In this document: positions 24,631 to 32,657 of the stretch, in pieces
Layout: every line of letters begins with the position of its first letter
Position numbering within the stretch: position 1 is the stretch's first letter
Assembly: GCA_958448395.1 (NCBI GenBank)
Contig: CAUDDP010000006.1
Coordinates: 1 to 56,389 of the forward strand
Origin: an uncultured Oscillospiraceae bacterium
GTDB lineage: Bacteria > Bacillota > Clostridia > Oscillospirales > Ruminococcaceae
Reading direction: 5' to 3'
DNA length: 56,389 nucleotides
Program-made: the position numbers and the translations under genes
The notes under the pieces: generated by a model
The model's database searches: none
What the model was told of the DNA's origin: nothing
What the model saw: the letters and a program-made list of their open reading frames with translations, nothing else

Positions 24631-24951
24631 TTATTCTTCGTCTTCTTCCTCATCGTCATCATAGATTTCGTTCAGACGTTCCAGAAACAGATTGCCGATT
24701 TTCTCATACTCCGCATCTTCCTCAATCGAAACCAGCATATCTTCGCCGTCTATGTTCTCGCTTTTCAGAATCACAAATTCGCCGTCGTCTTCTATGAGTG
24801 CTTCTTCATCTTCCCCGTAGTATGGTACGAGAGCATAGTATGTATCGTCCTGATACTCCATAACATCCAGCAACTCAAATACCTTTTCGTTCCCGTCCTC
24901 GTCTTCCAGTGTAAACAGATCCGGTGTAAATTCGTTTCTTTCTTCCGACAT
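24631..24951 (-). CDS. DUF1292 family acidic protein
   Basis: A 106-residue, very acidic protein. The DUF1292 core is clear: PDLFTLEDEDGNEKVFELLD, then YYALVPY and FVILKSE. It ends in an Asp/Glu tail (YDDDEEEDEE). Such genes are common in Firmicutes, often near alaS/yrrK-type genes, and have no agreed function. ATG 24951 lies seven bases after AGGAGG; a longer in-frame extension is not supported. It has its own promoter, and 6S RNA lies downstream on the same strand. Confidence 0.85.
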   Translation of the reverse strand: MSEERNEFTPDLFTLEDEDGNEKVFELLDVMEYQDDTYYALVPYYGEDEEALIEDDGEFVILKSENIDGEDMLVSIEEDAEYEKIGNLFLERLNEIYDDDEEEDEE

Positions 24952-25020
24952 TGCTGTCCTCCTGTCTGCTCCCGAAAGAGCGGTTGTATTCCGGCAACGC
25001 CTCTGCATTGCTGTAAGACT

Positions 25021-25049
25021 ATTATACAATATGTGCAGAAAAAATGCAA
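25021..25049 (-). promoter_or_regulatory. Promoter of the DUF1292 gene
   Basis: Minus strand TTGCAT (25044-25049), 17 bp spacer, TATAAT (25021-25026). Confidence 0.75.
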
Positions 25050-25234
25050 GGGGTTTCTGCAAATTTGTAAAACTTTTTACATTTTAACGAAAATTCAAGA
25101 AAAATTCTTCCCATGTTCTTGATTACTGCTCCTCTTATCTATATGAAGGAAAGAACAGTTTTATGCCAAACATAAAAATAGATGTCGCTCTTTTTTTGCC
25201 GAAACAACCGATAAGAAAATCCTTTCATTAGAAT

Positions 25235-25747
25235 TTAACTATTACAAAGTTGACATCCAAGAAAAGTAAGCAGTGTATTATGCTTTTCACAGCGAGGAAA
25301 ATTACAATTGACGGGATCCTTTTCGTCGGCAAGTGCCAGCCAGTTTTCTAATGCATGGATATGGACATGATGCATATCCATATTGTAAAGAAAGGAATTA
25401 AACTTTTTTAGACATGGAATTAGTAGTTCTACATTTGGTTGGTAGTCAAGTTTTTCCCATCCCAATTTATTTTCAGCTTCTTGTACTACCTTCAGCATAA
25501 ATTTTCTGTTTTCATAGAAAGTTTTTGGATTCCACGGCATATTACAAACGTCAAATCCAACCGTACCTCTTCCCAGTGTCTGATCTTTTTCTGCAAGCCA
25601 TACAATTAATCTTTTCTCATCTACTGTTTTTGCTAACAAAGAACCACTTAATAAAATGGTGTTGATAAATACGTCCATCAATCCATTTTGCATTTCCAGC
25701 CATGTGTCAACTGGCGAGGACGAATGAAATCGAATGATATTGCTCAT
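25235..25747 (-). CDS. Hypothetical protein, accessory block
   Basis: A 170-residue soluble protein I do not recognise. It is rich in aromatic residues and His (NMDMHHVHIHALENWLAL). It ends in a cysteine-rich tail with a CEKH...CQLC arrangement that could bind a metal. It has no signal peptide or membrane helix. ATG 25747 lies about seven bases after GGGGGT. It is the last gene of the accessory block, 34 bases after the broken rhomboid gene. An immunity-protein role is possible from the company it keeps, but nothing in the sequence proves it. Confidence 0.6.
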   Translation of the reverse strand: MSNIIRFHSSSPVDTWLEMQNGLMDVFINTILLSGSLLAKTVDEKRLIVWLAEKDQTLGRGTVGFDVCNMPWNPKTFYENRKFMLKVVQEAENKLGWEKLDYQPNVELLIPCLKKFNSFLYNMDMHHVHIHALENWLALADEKDPVNCNFPRCEKHNTLLTFLGCQLCNS

Positions 25748-25781
25748 AATACCCCCATTACTTCGATTTATGAGTTGTCAA

Positions 25782-26396
25782 TTATTCTGCACTTGTATTT
25801 TCCAAAATAATGCATTCATCAGACTTCATAACACCACAAACCGTCATTATAGTGCAAAGGACAATTCCAAAGGCAAATCCGAAAACATGCGTCAAAAAGG
25901 AACTTTCATCATTATTTGCAAGAATAAAATAGGCTACGGTAATAATAAAATCTAATCTATACTATTTTATTCGGAATGTATTCGGAAATCTTAAGTAACA
26001 AACGACAAAAGCCGCAATCAATGCAAAAATCCCACCTGATGAGCCGCCACTATAATAAGCCCCTCCGTATTTCACAATAATGGAAAACGAAACTTCTGCC
26101 AACGCCCCACCAAGTAAAAAAATCAATAATATTCGCCATTTTCCAACAAGAGGGCTTAACAATGAACTAATTGCAAGCAATCCAGTCGAATTGAAAAAGA
26201 TATGTTCAAAATTGAAGTGTAAAAAAATACAAGTGATCCACCTGTAGTATTCATGATTTAAATAATCCATGCTTGTTGTTCCCAGTAAATTGAATACGCT
26301 ATCTGCATTTTGAGATACAATAAATATTGGAATAAACGAAACAACCAGCAATAATGCAACAACATTTCCTTTCGCCCATTCTCCTATTCTTTTCAT
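25782..26396 (-). pseudogene. Rhomboid-family intramembrane protease, broken by in-frame TAG
   Basis: The first part (26396 to 25962, about 144 residues) has rhomboid landmarks: HFNFEHIFFNSTGL and the catalytic-serine motif SGGSSGGIFAL. It stops at a TAG (25962-25964). Reading on in the same frame for 59 codons gives another hydrophobic helix with THVFGFAFG, the rhomboid catalytic-histidine motif, then TAA at 25782. One base change would restore a protein of about 203 residues, so this is a recent nonsense mutation, a sequencing error, or readthrough. It starts after GGAGG, overlapping the end of the hydrolase gene region. Confidence 0.8.
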
Positions 26397-26403
26397 ATGC
26401 TTC

Positions 26404-26949
26404 TTAACCTCCAACCTGGATTTTATATTGTTTCATCCTATTAAGCGTATTTTCAAGGGAAATACATTCCGCATATCTTCCATTCCACATAAAATCATTA
26501 TAATACCAATAACTGTTTTCTGCTGACATAAATGCATTATCAAATGTGGAATTTGCATATGCGGGTACAATCATTTTAAAACCGTGTTCAAATCCACATT
26601 TTATTGTTGCATCTATACAATAATCTGTTTGCAATCCGATTACAATCAATTCTGTTTCGCCAATAAAATGCAGATAGTCCAGTAATCCCGTTCCATGAAA
26701 TGCACTATTTACTGTCTTATCATATATTTTTTCGCCAACGAGTGGTTTAAATGCATCATAAATTTCAAATCCATCCGTTCCTTTGGTTAATGCTTCACCG
26801 ACCCCATCATCATGTCGTATGTAAATCACTTCTATGGCATTTTCTCTTGCAGTTTGAATCAACGCTTTTCCATTGGAAACAAATTGTTCGAAGCAATACA
26901 ATTCCTTATTCACAATCATTTTCTGTGCATCAACAACTAATAATACCAT
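26404..26949 (-). CDS. Isochorismatase-like cysteine hydrolase
   Basis: A 181-residue member of the isochorismatase/nicotinamidase hydrolase fold. The catalytic Asp is in LLVVDAQKM (residue 8), a Lys follows near the KIYDKTVNSAFHGT segment, and the catalytic Cys is in LQTDYCIDATI. Members hydrolyse amides or vinyl ethers in many pathways, so the substrate is open. ATG 26949 lies seven bases after AAGGAGG. It is in the AT-richer block between recQ and the DUF1292 gene, directly before the broken rhomboid gene. Confidence 0.85.
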   Translation of the reverse strand: MVLLVVDAQKMIVNKELYCFEQFVSNGKALIQTARENAIEVIYIRHDDGVGEALTKGTDGFEIYDAFKPLVGEKIYDKTVNSAFHGTGLLDYLHFIGETELIVIGLQTDYCIDATIKCGFEHGFKMIVPAYANSTFDNAFMSAENSYWYYNDFMWNGRYAECISLENTLNRMKQYKIQVGG

Positions 26950-27025
26950 TGGTTTCCTCCTTATTTTCAATGAAATCAATGCGAACGATTCTCAAAATCA
27001 TATGTAAAACCAAAGTTTCTATTTC

Positions 27026-27760
27026 TCAGCCGGAATAGCATTCATATTCCCATGTGTTACAGTCTATACATACAGTTACACCATGTTCCAATATGTGATC
27101 TACAATATCATTATTCATGCCGCCTTGTAGAACAATCATACAGGTATCTTCCCGATTGAACTCGATTTCCATATAAGATAAAGAAAGCAACTTTTTTATG
27201 GATTCTATGCGGATCAAATTTCCATCTGCATCTCTTATATCTTCTTCATCATAGCATTCCTTTACCATTTTACAACATGCATCTACAATTTCCTCTGCAT
27301 GTTCATAAATATGCTCCACGCCTCTAAAAATCACGTCTTTCTTTTTCTCGTCATATTCATTAATTATGATTTCATCAATATCCATATTTTCTGTTCCAAA
27401 CTTCGGAAGAACAGTTCCGGCAGCACTGATTTGATTGATAAAAGAATCCAACTCAAAAACCATTCTTCCAAACTTCTCATCTTCTATGACAATATCGGAA
27501 ATATACTTTTCTCGATACTGTTCTCGTTTCCTTTTTTGTTTATGCTCTGATATTTCATAACGGATAATGGAGACAGAAATGGTAATCACCCACCATAATA
27601 GCCTAAAAAATAATGACACAAGCTTTTCATGTGCATTTTTCGCAAAAAATACACCGCAAAAAATAAGTACAAGCCAAGCACTGCCCCATATACACAGAAA
27701 AATCACTTTCAAAATCTTTTTTATTTTCTGAAACATTACAGCATCCATCTCCAAATGCAT
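27026..27760 (-). CDS. Membrane-anchored DUF2262/immunity-like protein
   Basis: A protein of about 244 residues. Two hydrophobic helices (about 15-40 and 50-70) are followed by a basic stretch (HKQKRKREQYREK) and a soluble domain that begins EDEKFGRMVFELD and ends near EHGVTVCID. The soluble part resembles the DUF2262/DUF6985-type folds found next to toxin systems, and it looks like a diverged relative of the next gene upstream (27762). Three ATGs are near the start: 27760 gives the longest form, while 27736 has the better-placed GGAG. It overlaps or abuts the upstream gene, so they are co-translated. Confidence 0.55.
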   Translation of the reverse strand: MHLEMDAVMFQKIKKILKVIFLCIWGSAWLVLIFCGVFFAKNAHEKLVSLFFRLLWWVITISVSIIRYEISEHKQKRKREQYREKYISDIVIEDEKFGRMVFELDSFINQISAAGTVLPKFGTENMDIDEIIINEYDEKKKDVIFRGVEHIYEHAEEIVDACCKMVKECYDEEDIRDADGNLIRIESIKKLLSLSYMEIEFNREDTCMIVLQGGMNNDIVDHILEHGVTVCIDCNTWEYECYSG

Positions 27761-27761
27761 A

Positions 27762-28598
27762 TCAACCAGCAATATCTGCGTCTGTCATTTCTCCGTTTTT
27801 ATTTGTGTATACGACGATGGTGTGTCCCCAAAACATATCATCATCATCGTAATAAACTGTGATATCCCCGTCTGGTCGAATGGCAATCATGCTGATCCCC
27901 ATTCTCTTTGCAAAATCTTCTTCTGTAATTGGAACAAAATTCTCCTCTTCTTCTAAGCTGTCTTGCAGCCAGTCATTGGCATCTTCCGTCATTTTTGCTG
28001 CGGCATAGGCACGTAAACGAGCATCCCAGCCTGTTAAATCTGTATACAGCATATGCAGCGTATGCATTGCCTTTTCCATGGTATCGCCGTCTTCTTCATT
28101 CGTTTCCAGACATACATCACATTGCTCGCCCAGCCAGTCTATCGTTCCTTCAAAACAGGAAAACTGCCGATTCAGCTCAAATGTTCCAATGGCATCTGAA
28201 ATAATAATTGGTTTTTTCAGATGTTCTCGAATGGCATCCAAACGTGGTTCTGATACCGTTTCTTTCACAACTTTTAATAATAAATAACGGCTATTCCATA
28301 TCGTAGGATTATCTGGTTTCAACACGATTGGAATACTCTTTCTTGCTTGAATATGATAGATTTCAAATTGATGGAATTCATAACCCCAATCCTTTCTTTT
28401 TCTCTCTACCATCCATGAAAGAAGCCCTGTTTCATGGGAAAGTTCCCCTGTCTGTAAATTCACAGCAGCGACAAAATATACCCCCGGTCTTACATAATCG
28501 CCAACAACTGCTCCACCATTCGTAGATGTCTTTGTTAAAATCAAAAGATCCAATACTTCTTCTTTAAACTGATTTTCGTATTCTTGCAATTCATTCAT
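27762..28598 (-). CDS. DUF2262 domain protein, immunity-like
   Basis: A 278-residue soluble protein. The C-terminal half has the DUF2262 pattern: FELNRQFSCFEGTIDWLG, a helical middle, then YYDDDDMFWGHTIVVYTNKNG and the ending DADIAG. DUF2262 proteins often occur as putative immunity partners in polymorphic toxin loci; no toxin gene is visible here. AAGGAG lies ten bases before ATG. It follows recQ by 38 bases on the same strand with no terminator between, so it may be carried on the recQ transcript. Confidence 0.7.
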   Translation of the reverse strand: MNELQEYENQFKEEVLDLLILTKTSTNGGAVVGDYVRPGVYFVAAVNLQTGELSHETGLLSWMVERKRKDWGYEFHQFEIYHIQARKSIPIVLKPDNPTIWNSRYLLLKVVKETVSEPRLDAIREHLKKPIIISDAIGTFELNRQFSCFEGTIDWLGEQCDVCLETNEEDGDTMEKAMHTLHMLYTDLTGWDARLRAYAAAKMTEDANDWLQDSLEEEENFVPITEEDFAKRMGISMIAIRPDGDITVYYDDDDMFWGHTIVVYTNKNGEMTDADIAG

Positions 28599-28636
28599 GT
28601 GAATATTCTCCTTTTATGAATTTTATTTTTGTATTT

Positions 28637-30478
28637 TCATTTTACCTGCTCCGCACAATAGGCAGCAATCTCTTTCATAAACAGCATCCCATACTTTTGC
28701 GATTTAATTACACCCACACCGGCAATCCGTCGGAACTCTTCCATATTCTTCGGTTTCCTGCGGCACATATCCCGTAAAGAGGCATTGGAAAAAACAATAT
28801 ATGCCGGCACGTTCTCTTCCTCTGCCAGTTTTGTCCGCAAGTCGGACAATCGCTGAAACAGGGCTTCTTCGACTCCAGCAGAGGAAGATGCCGATTCCTG
28901 CACCCAGACACGTTTTTCCTCTTTTCGCTTTTTCCATTCTACCTTCTGTTTCCCACGAATTACTTCAGCTGATGCCTGTGTGATCTGTAACATCTGATAA
29001 TCCTTATAAGGCTGCAATGCCAGAATGTGCAGATCCAACAGGGCATCAATCATCTGTACCACCTGCCGAGCGGTACAGTCCTGCATAATGCCATAGGTAG
29101 AAAGCTGATTCAGTCGCATTTCTAAAATAATTTGCTTTTCACTGCCAATCAAAACATCGGCAGTCATCGTTCGGCTTAAATGATAGTGATGCTGCAAACC
29201 ACGGTAAACACAAGAGATAATTTTCTTTGCTTCTAATGTAATATCCTTCACCTCAAAGGTTCCCTGACAGTTGGAACAATGCCCGCAGCATTTCGGCGAA
29301 CGCTCCCCAAAATACCGCAGCATATATGACCGTAGACAATCCGTCATTGTTGCATAGATGGTCATCGTCCTCAGACGTTCCTTACTGCGTGCAATCCATT
29401 GCTCCCGCTGCTGCAAATCCTGTAAATCTGATGCCTCCCGTGCCTGCTCAATCAAAAAGGTGTTGGTACGCACATCCCGTCCGCTGTAAAGTAAAATACA
29501 GTCTGCCGGTTCGCCGTCTCGTCCGGCACGCCCTGCCTCCTGATAATAGCTCTCCAGATCCTTTGGCATATTATAATGCACCACAAAAGAAACGTTAGAC
29601 TTGTCAATTCCCATGCCAAAGGCATTGGTGGCAACCATAATTGGCTTACGATCAAACAGAAAATCCTCTTGATTGGCAGCACGCTCCGCCTGTGGCAAGC
29701 CAGCATGATAACGGGTTGCTGGGAATCCCTTTTCACAGAGCATCTCACATAATTCCTCTACTGTCTTTCTCGCCAAGCAATAGACAATGCCGCTTTTTCC
29801 CCGACGTTCCTGCAAAATTTCCAACAAAGCTCGATCCTTGCTTCTCGGATTCTGCACAGCAAAGTACAGATTCTTTCGGTCAAAACCAGTGGTAATCTGA
29901 AACGGATTTTGTAGTTGCAGCAGACGGCAAATATCTGAGCTAACTTGTTTTGTGGCTGTTGCTGTAAATGCACTCACAATGGGTCGATTCGGCAGCATCT
30001 GTAAAAATTCCGCAATGCCCAGATAACTCTGACGGAAGTCCTGTCCCCATTGCGAAACACAGTGGGCTTCATCCACTGTTACCATCCGAATATCTGCCCG
30101 TGCAGCAAATGCCAGAAAGCCTTCTGTTTGCAGCCGCTCTGGTGCAACATATAAAATACGGTACGCCCCTTGCCTTGCATGGAACATGACCATTTGATAG
30201 TCCTCTGATGTCATGCTGCTGTTGATATAAGCAGCCGAAATCCCGACTTGCAATAAACTATCCACCTGATCCTTCATCAAAGAAATCAAAGGGGAAATGA
30301 CAATGGTTAAACCGGAAAGCAGCATGGCAGAAAGCTGATAACAGACTGATTTTCCAGCACCTGTGGGCATAATCCCAAGAACATCTCGTCCCTGCAAAAT
30401 CGCATCAATCACTTCCTCCTGCCCTGCTCGAAAGGAAGCATGTCCAAAATATCGTTGTAATGCGTCGTATTTTTCCAT
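28637..30478 (-). CDS. recQ: ATP-dependent DNA helicase RecQ
   Basis: A 613-residue superfamily 2 helicase that unwinds DNA 3'-5' in recombination and repair. Motif I is MPTGAGKSVCYQ (about residues 37-48), the box VDEAHCVSQWGQDFR is near 133, the second RecA-like domain has GMGIDKSNV and QEAGRAGRDG. The RQC zinc site is CCGHCSNC with an earlier Cys near residue 374. An HRDC domain ends it (LFQRLSDLRTKLAEEENVPA...). Length and order are normal. It is co-directional with hslO, nine bases downstream of it. Confidence 0.95.
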   Translation of the reverse strand: MEKYDALQRYFGHASFRAGQEEVIDAILQGRDVLGIMPTGAGKSVCYQLSAMLLSGLTIVISPLISLMKDQVDSLLQVGISAAYINSSMTSEDYQMVMFHARQGAYRILYVAPERLQTEGFLAFAARADIRMVTVDEAHCVSQWGQDFRQSYLGIAEFLQMLPNRPIVSAFTATATKQVSSDICRLLQLQNPFQITTGFDRKNLYFAVQNPRSKDRALLEILQERRGKSGIVYCLARKTVEELCEMLCEKGFPATRYHAGLPQAERAANQEDFLFDRKPIMVATNAFGMGIDKSNVSFVVHYNMPKDLESYYQEAGRAGRDGEPADCILLYSGRDVRTNTFLIEQAREASDLQDLQQREQWIARSKERLRTMTIYATMTDCLRSYMLRYFGERSPKCCGHCSNCQGTFEVKDITLEAKKIISCVYRGLQHHYHLSRTMTADVLIGSEKQIILEMRLNQLSTYGIMQDCTARQVVQMIDALLDLHILALQPYKDYQMLQITQASAEVIRGKQKVEWKKRKEEKRVWVQESASSSAGVEEALFQRLSDLRTKLAEEENVPAYIVFSNASLRDMCRRKPKNMEEFRRIAGVGVIKSQKYGMLFMKEIAAYCAEQVK

Positions 30479-30486
30479 AAAAATAA

Positions 30487-31362
30487 TTACTTTTTCTCTA
30501 CAAGATTCCGCAAAGCATCCGGTGTAAATGTATACTGCTCATGGCAGAAGTGACATGTTACAGTGATATCTTCCCCATCGGCTGCCATCTTTTCTAGTTC
30601 CTCTTTTCCAAGGCTCATCAACACCTTTTCCGTTCGCTCTCGACTACAATCACAGTGATAGGATACAGTTGCTTCATCTAATAAATTCGGTTCTAAACCA
30701 TCCAGCAGCCGCAGGGCAATTTGTTCCGGTGTCATGCCATCTGTCAACATCTTTGTCACATGCGGTAAATCCTGAATATTTTTTTCTAACTGGTCAATGC
30801 AGGCATCCTCTGCAAACGGCAATACCTGTATCAGATACCCACCGGCTGCTTTGACATGCAAATCCGGATTCACCAGCACACCCAATCCACAAACCGTTGG
30901 TGTTTGTTCACTGGTTGCATAATAGCTTGCAATATCCTCTGCAATTTCACCGGAAACCAATGGACACATCCCCACATACGGTTCTTTTAAACCCAAATCT
31001 TTCACTACAGACAGCATTCCGTCTTTTCCAACTGCACCACCAACATCCAGTTTTCCATAGGCATTCAGTGGCAGTTCCACAATCGGATGCTCCACATCGC
31101 ATTTGACATTGCCATGACTGTCTGCCACAGCAACCAATTGACCAGCAGGTCCGCCACCATCTATCCGTAGAGTAACAGAATCTTTTGCACCTTTTAAACC
31201 ATATCCCATCATACTGGCAGCAATCGCAAGCCGACCAAGACCCGCTGTTACCACCGCAGAAGTTTCATGAATTCGCTCGATTTCTGCAACCATATCTGTT
31301 GCATCCAATGCACAGGACACCACTGCTGCATTTTTGGAAATTGCCCGTTTTAAAATTGCCAT
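30487..31362 (-). CDS. hslO: Redox-regulated chaperone Hsp33
   Basis: A 291-residue chaperone that is switched on by oxidation of its zinc centre. The zinc motif is CDC (about 238-240) and CHFC (about 270-273), the normal C-x-C...C-x-x-C set. The core contains SVTLRIDGGGPAGQL. ATG 31362 is preceded by GGAG, whose bases overlap the stop codon of the methyltransferase gene, so translation is probably coupled. recQ follows. Confidence 0.95.
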   Translation of the reverse strand: MAILKRAISKNAAVVSCALDATDMVAEIERIHETSAVVTAGLGRLAIAASMMGYGLKGAKDSVTLRIDGGGPAGQLVAVADSHGNVKCDVEHPIVELPLNAYGKLDVGGAVGKDGMLSVVKDLGLKEPYVGMCPLVSGEIAEDIASYYATSEQTPTVCGLGVLVNPDLHVKAAGGYLIQVLPFAEDACIDQLEKNIQDLPHVTKMLTDGMTPEQIALRLLDGLEPNLLDEATVSYHCDCSRERTEKVLMSLGKEELEKMAADGEDITVTCHFCHEQYTFTPDALRNLVEKK

Positions 31363-31367
31363 CGTTT

Positions 31368-32126
31368 TTACTCCTTTTCTTTTCGTGCCACAAATACCAT
31401 TCTCTGACTGTCTGCCTGCAACGGTTCTTCCGTATCCGCATGATAACAAGCCAAAACCTGAAATCCGACTTCCTGCAAGGCAGTTGTTACCTGTTCCGCT
31501 GGATAGGCACGCTCTGTAATTGTCTCATCCGAACGAATATAAGTGTCATCTTCCTGTCTTGCAAAGAAATGCAGTTGAATGGTCACCATATTGTCCGGTT
31601 CTTCATAATGATTTTCCCATACACAGTATACATCATCCGTATCATACAAATACACTTGATTACCCAGTATCCTCTGATGCTTATAAGGCGTATTCATGTC
31701 AAATACAAATAATCCTCCTGATTCTGTTACCGCAGCAACCTGCCGAAATACGGTCTTTACATCGGTAAAGGAATCCAGATGATTCAAACTATCCAGTGCA
31801 CAAATGGTAACATCTACTGTTCCATAAAGATCTAACTTCCGCATATCCTGACAGATGTACTGAATCGGCAAATTGTGCTCCAATTTCTTCTGCACCGCCT
31901 GATTCAGCATCCCATAGGAATAATCCACACCAAGTACATCATACCCCAATTTCGCCATTTCTTCAGACATGCTGCCCGTTCCACAGGCTAAATCCAGCAG
32001 CACTTTGCCCTCTGCCTGCTGATATTTCTGTATCAGGCGATGAAAATAAGCAGCTCGTTGCGAATACTGCACATTCTCTGTCAACTGATCGTAATAAAAA
32101 GAAAATGCCTCATAGCCCGTTTCCAT
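31368..32126 (-). CDS. Class I SAM-dependent methyltransferase
   Basis: A 252-residue methyltransferase. Motif I LLDLACGTGSMSEEMA is near residues 45-60, followed by DVLGVDYSYGML and a CALDSLNHL segment of motif IV. Members act on small molecules, so the substrate cannot be told. ATG 32126 has GAGGAA seven bases upstream. It directly precedes hslO and follows a terminator, although no clear promoter is visible in the 34 bases between. Confidence 0.85.
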   Translation of the reverse strand: METGYEAFSFYYDQLTENVQYSQRAAYFHRLIQKYQQAEGKVLLDLACGTGSMSEEMAKLGYDVLGVDYSYGMLNQAVQKKLEHNLPIQYICQDMRKLDLYGTVDVTICALDSLNHLDSFTDVKTVFRQVAAVTESGGLFVFDMNTPYKHQRILGNQVYLYDTDDVYCVWENHYEEPDNMVTIQLHFFARQEDDTYIRSDETITERAYPAEQVTTALQEVGFQVLACYHADTEEPLQADSQRMVFVARKEKE

Positions 32127-32160
32127 TATATTCCTCACTTCTATTGATTTTTTATCTTTG

Positions 32161-32197
32161 AAAAAGGGGCGTGCCATTTCTGCCACGCCCCTTTCTT
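32161..32197 (-). terminator. Terminator between yccF and the methyltransferase gene
   Basis: AAGGGGCGTG and CACGCCCCTT arms around a short loop; the minus strand runs on into TTTTTC and the plus strand into TCTTT. Confidence 0.85.
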
Positions 32198-32248
32198 TGT
32201 TGATGATACAGTGACTTTTCCTGCACCCATTGTGTTTCAATTGCTGGA

Positions 32249-32611
32249 TCAGGATACGATTTCTGCACCAAATGGCATCAATGAAAGCTTCGCCATTTTA
32301 AAGCACTGCAACCCAAATGGAATACCAATAATGGTAATACACAATACCAAACCATCCAAAACTGCGACAATCGCCAACGGAATCCCGCTGACAAGCAACC
32401 AAATAAGGTTGACAATCATGGAAACTGCACCACCACCATAGCGAACTTCTTTTCCAAATGGAAAAAAGGCAAGCGAAGCAAATTTAAAGCACTGCAAGCC
32501 AATGGGAATACCAATAATGGTAATACACCACAGCACGCCAGCAAGCAGCCAAGAAAGCCCTTGCCAAAAACCGCCCACAAGAAACCAAATGAGATTGCCC
32601 AAACAACTCAT
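32249..32611 (-). CDS. yccF: YccF family membrane protein
   Basis: A 120-residue protein with two tandem YccF domains. The segment CITIIGIPxGLQCFKxA occurs twice, near residues 29-45 and 90-106, each with hydrophobic helices. It is an inner-membrane protein of unknown role. It lies downstream of secA with a 46-base gap, and only a weak GGAATG is seen before its start. Confidence 0.88.
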   Translation of the reverse strand: MSCLGNLIWFLVGGFWQGLSWLLAGVLWCITIIGIPIGLQCFKFASLAFFPFGKEVRYGGGAVSMIVNLIWLLVSGIPLAIVAVLDGLVLCITIIGIPFGLQCFKMAKLSLMPFGAEIVS

Positions 32612-32657
32612 AGTATCATTCCATTCTGATCCGTTTAAAATCTGAAAATATAATTAT

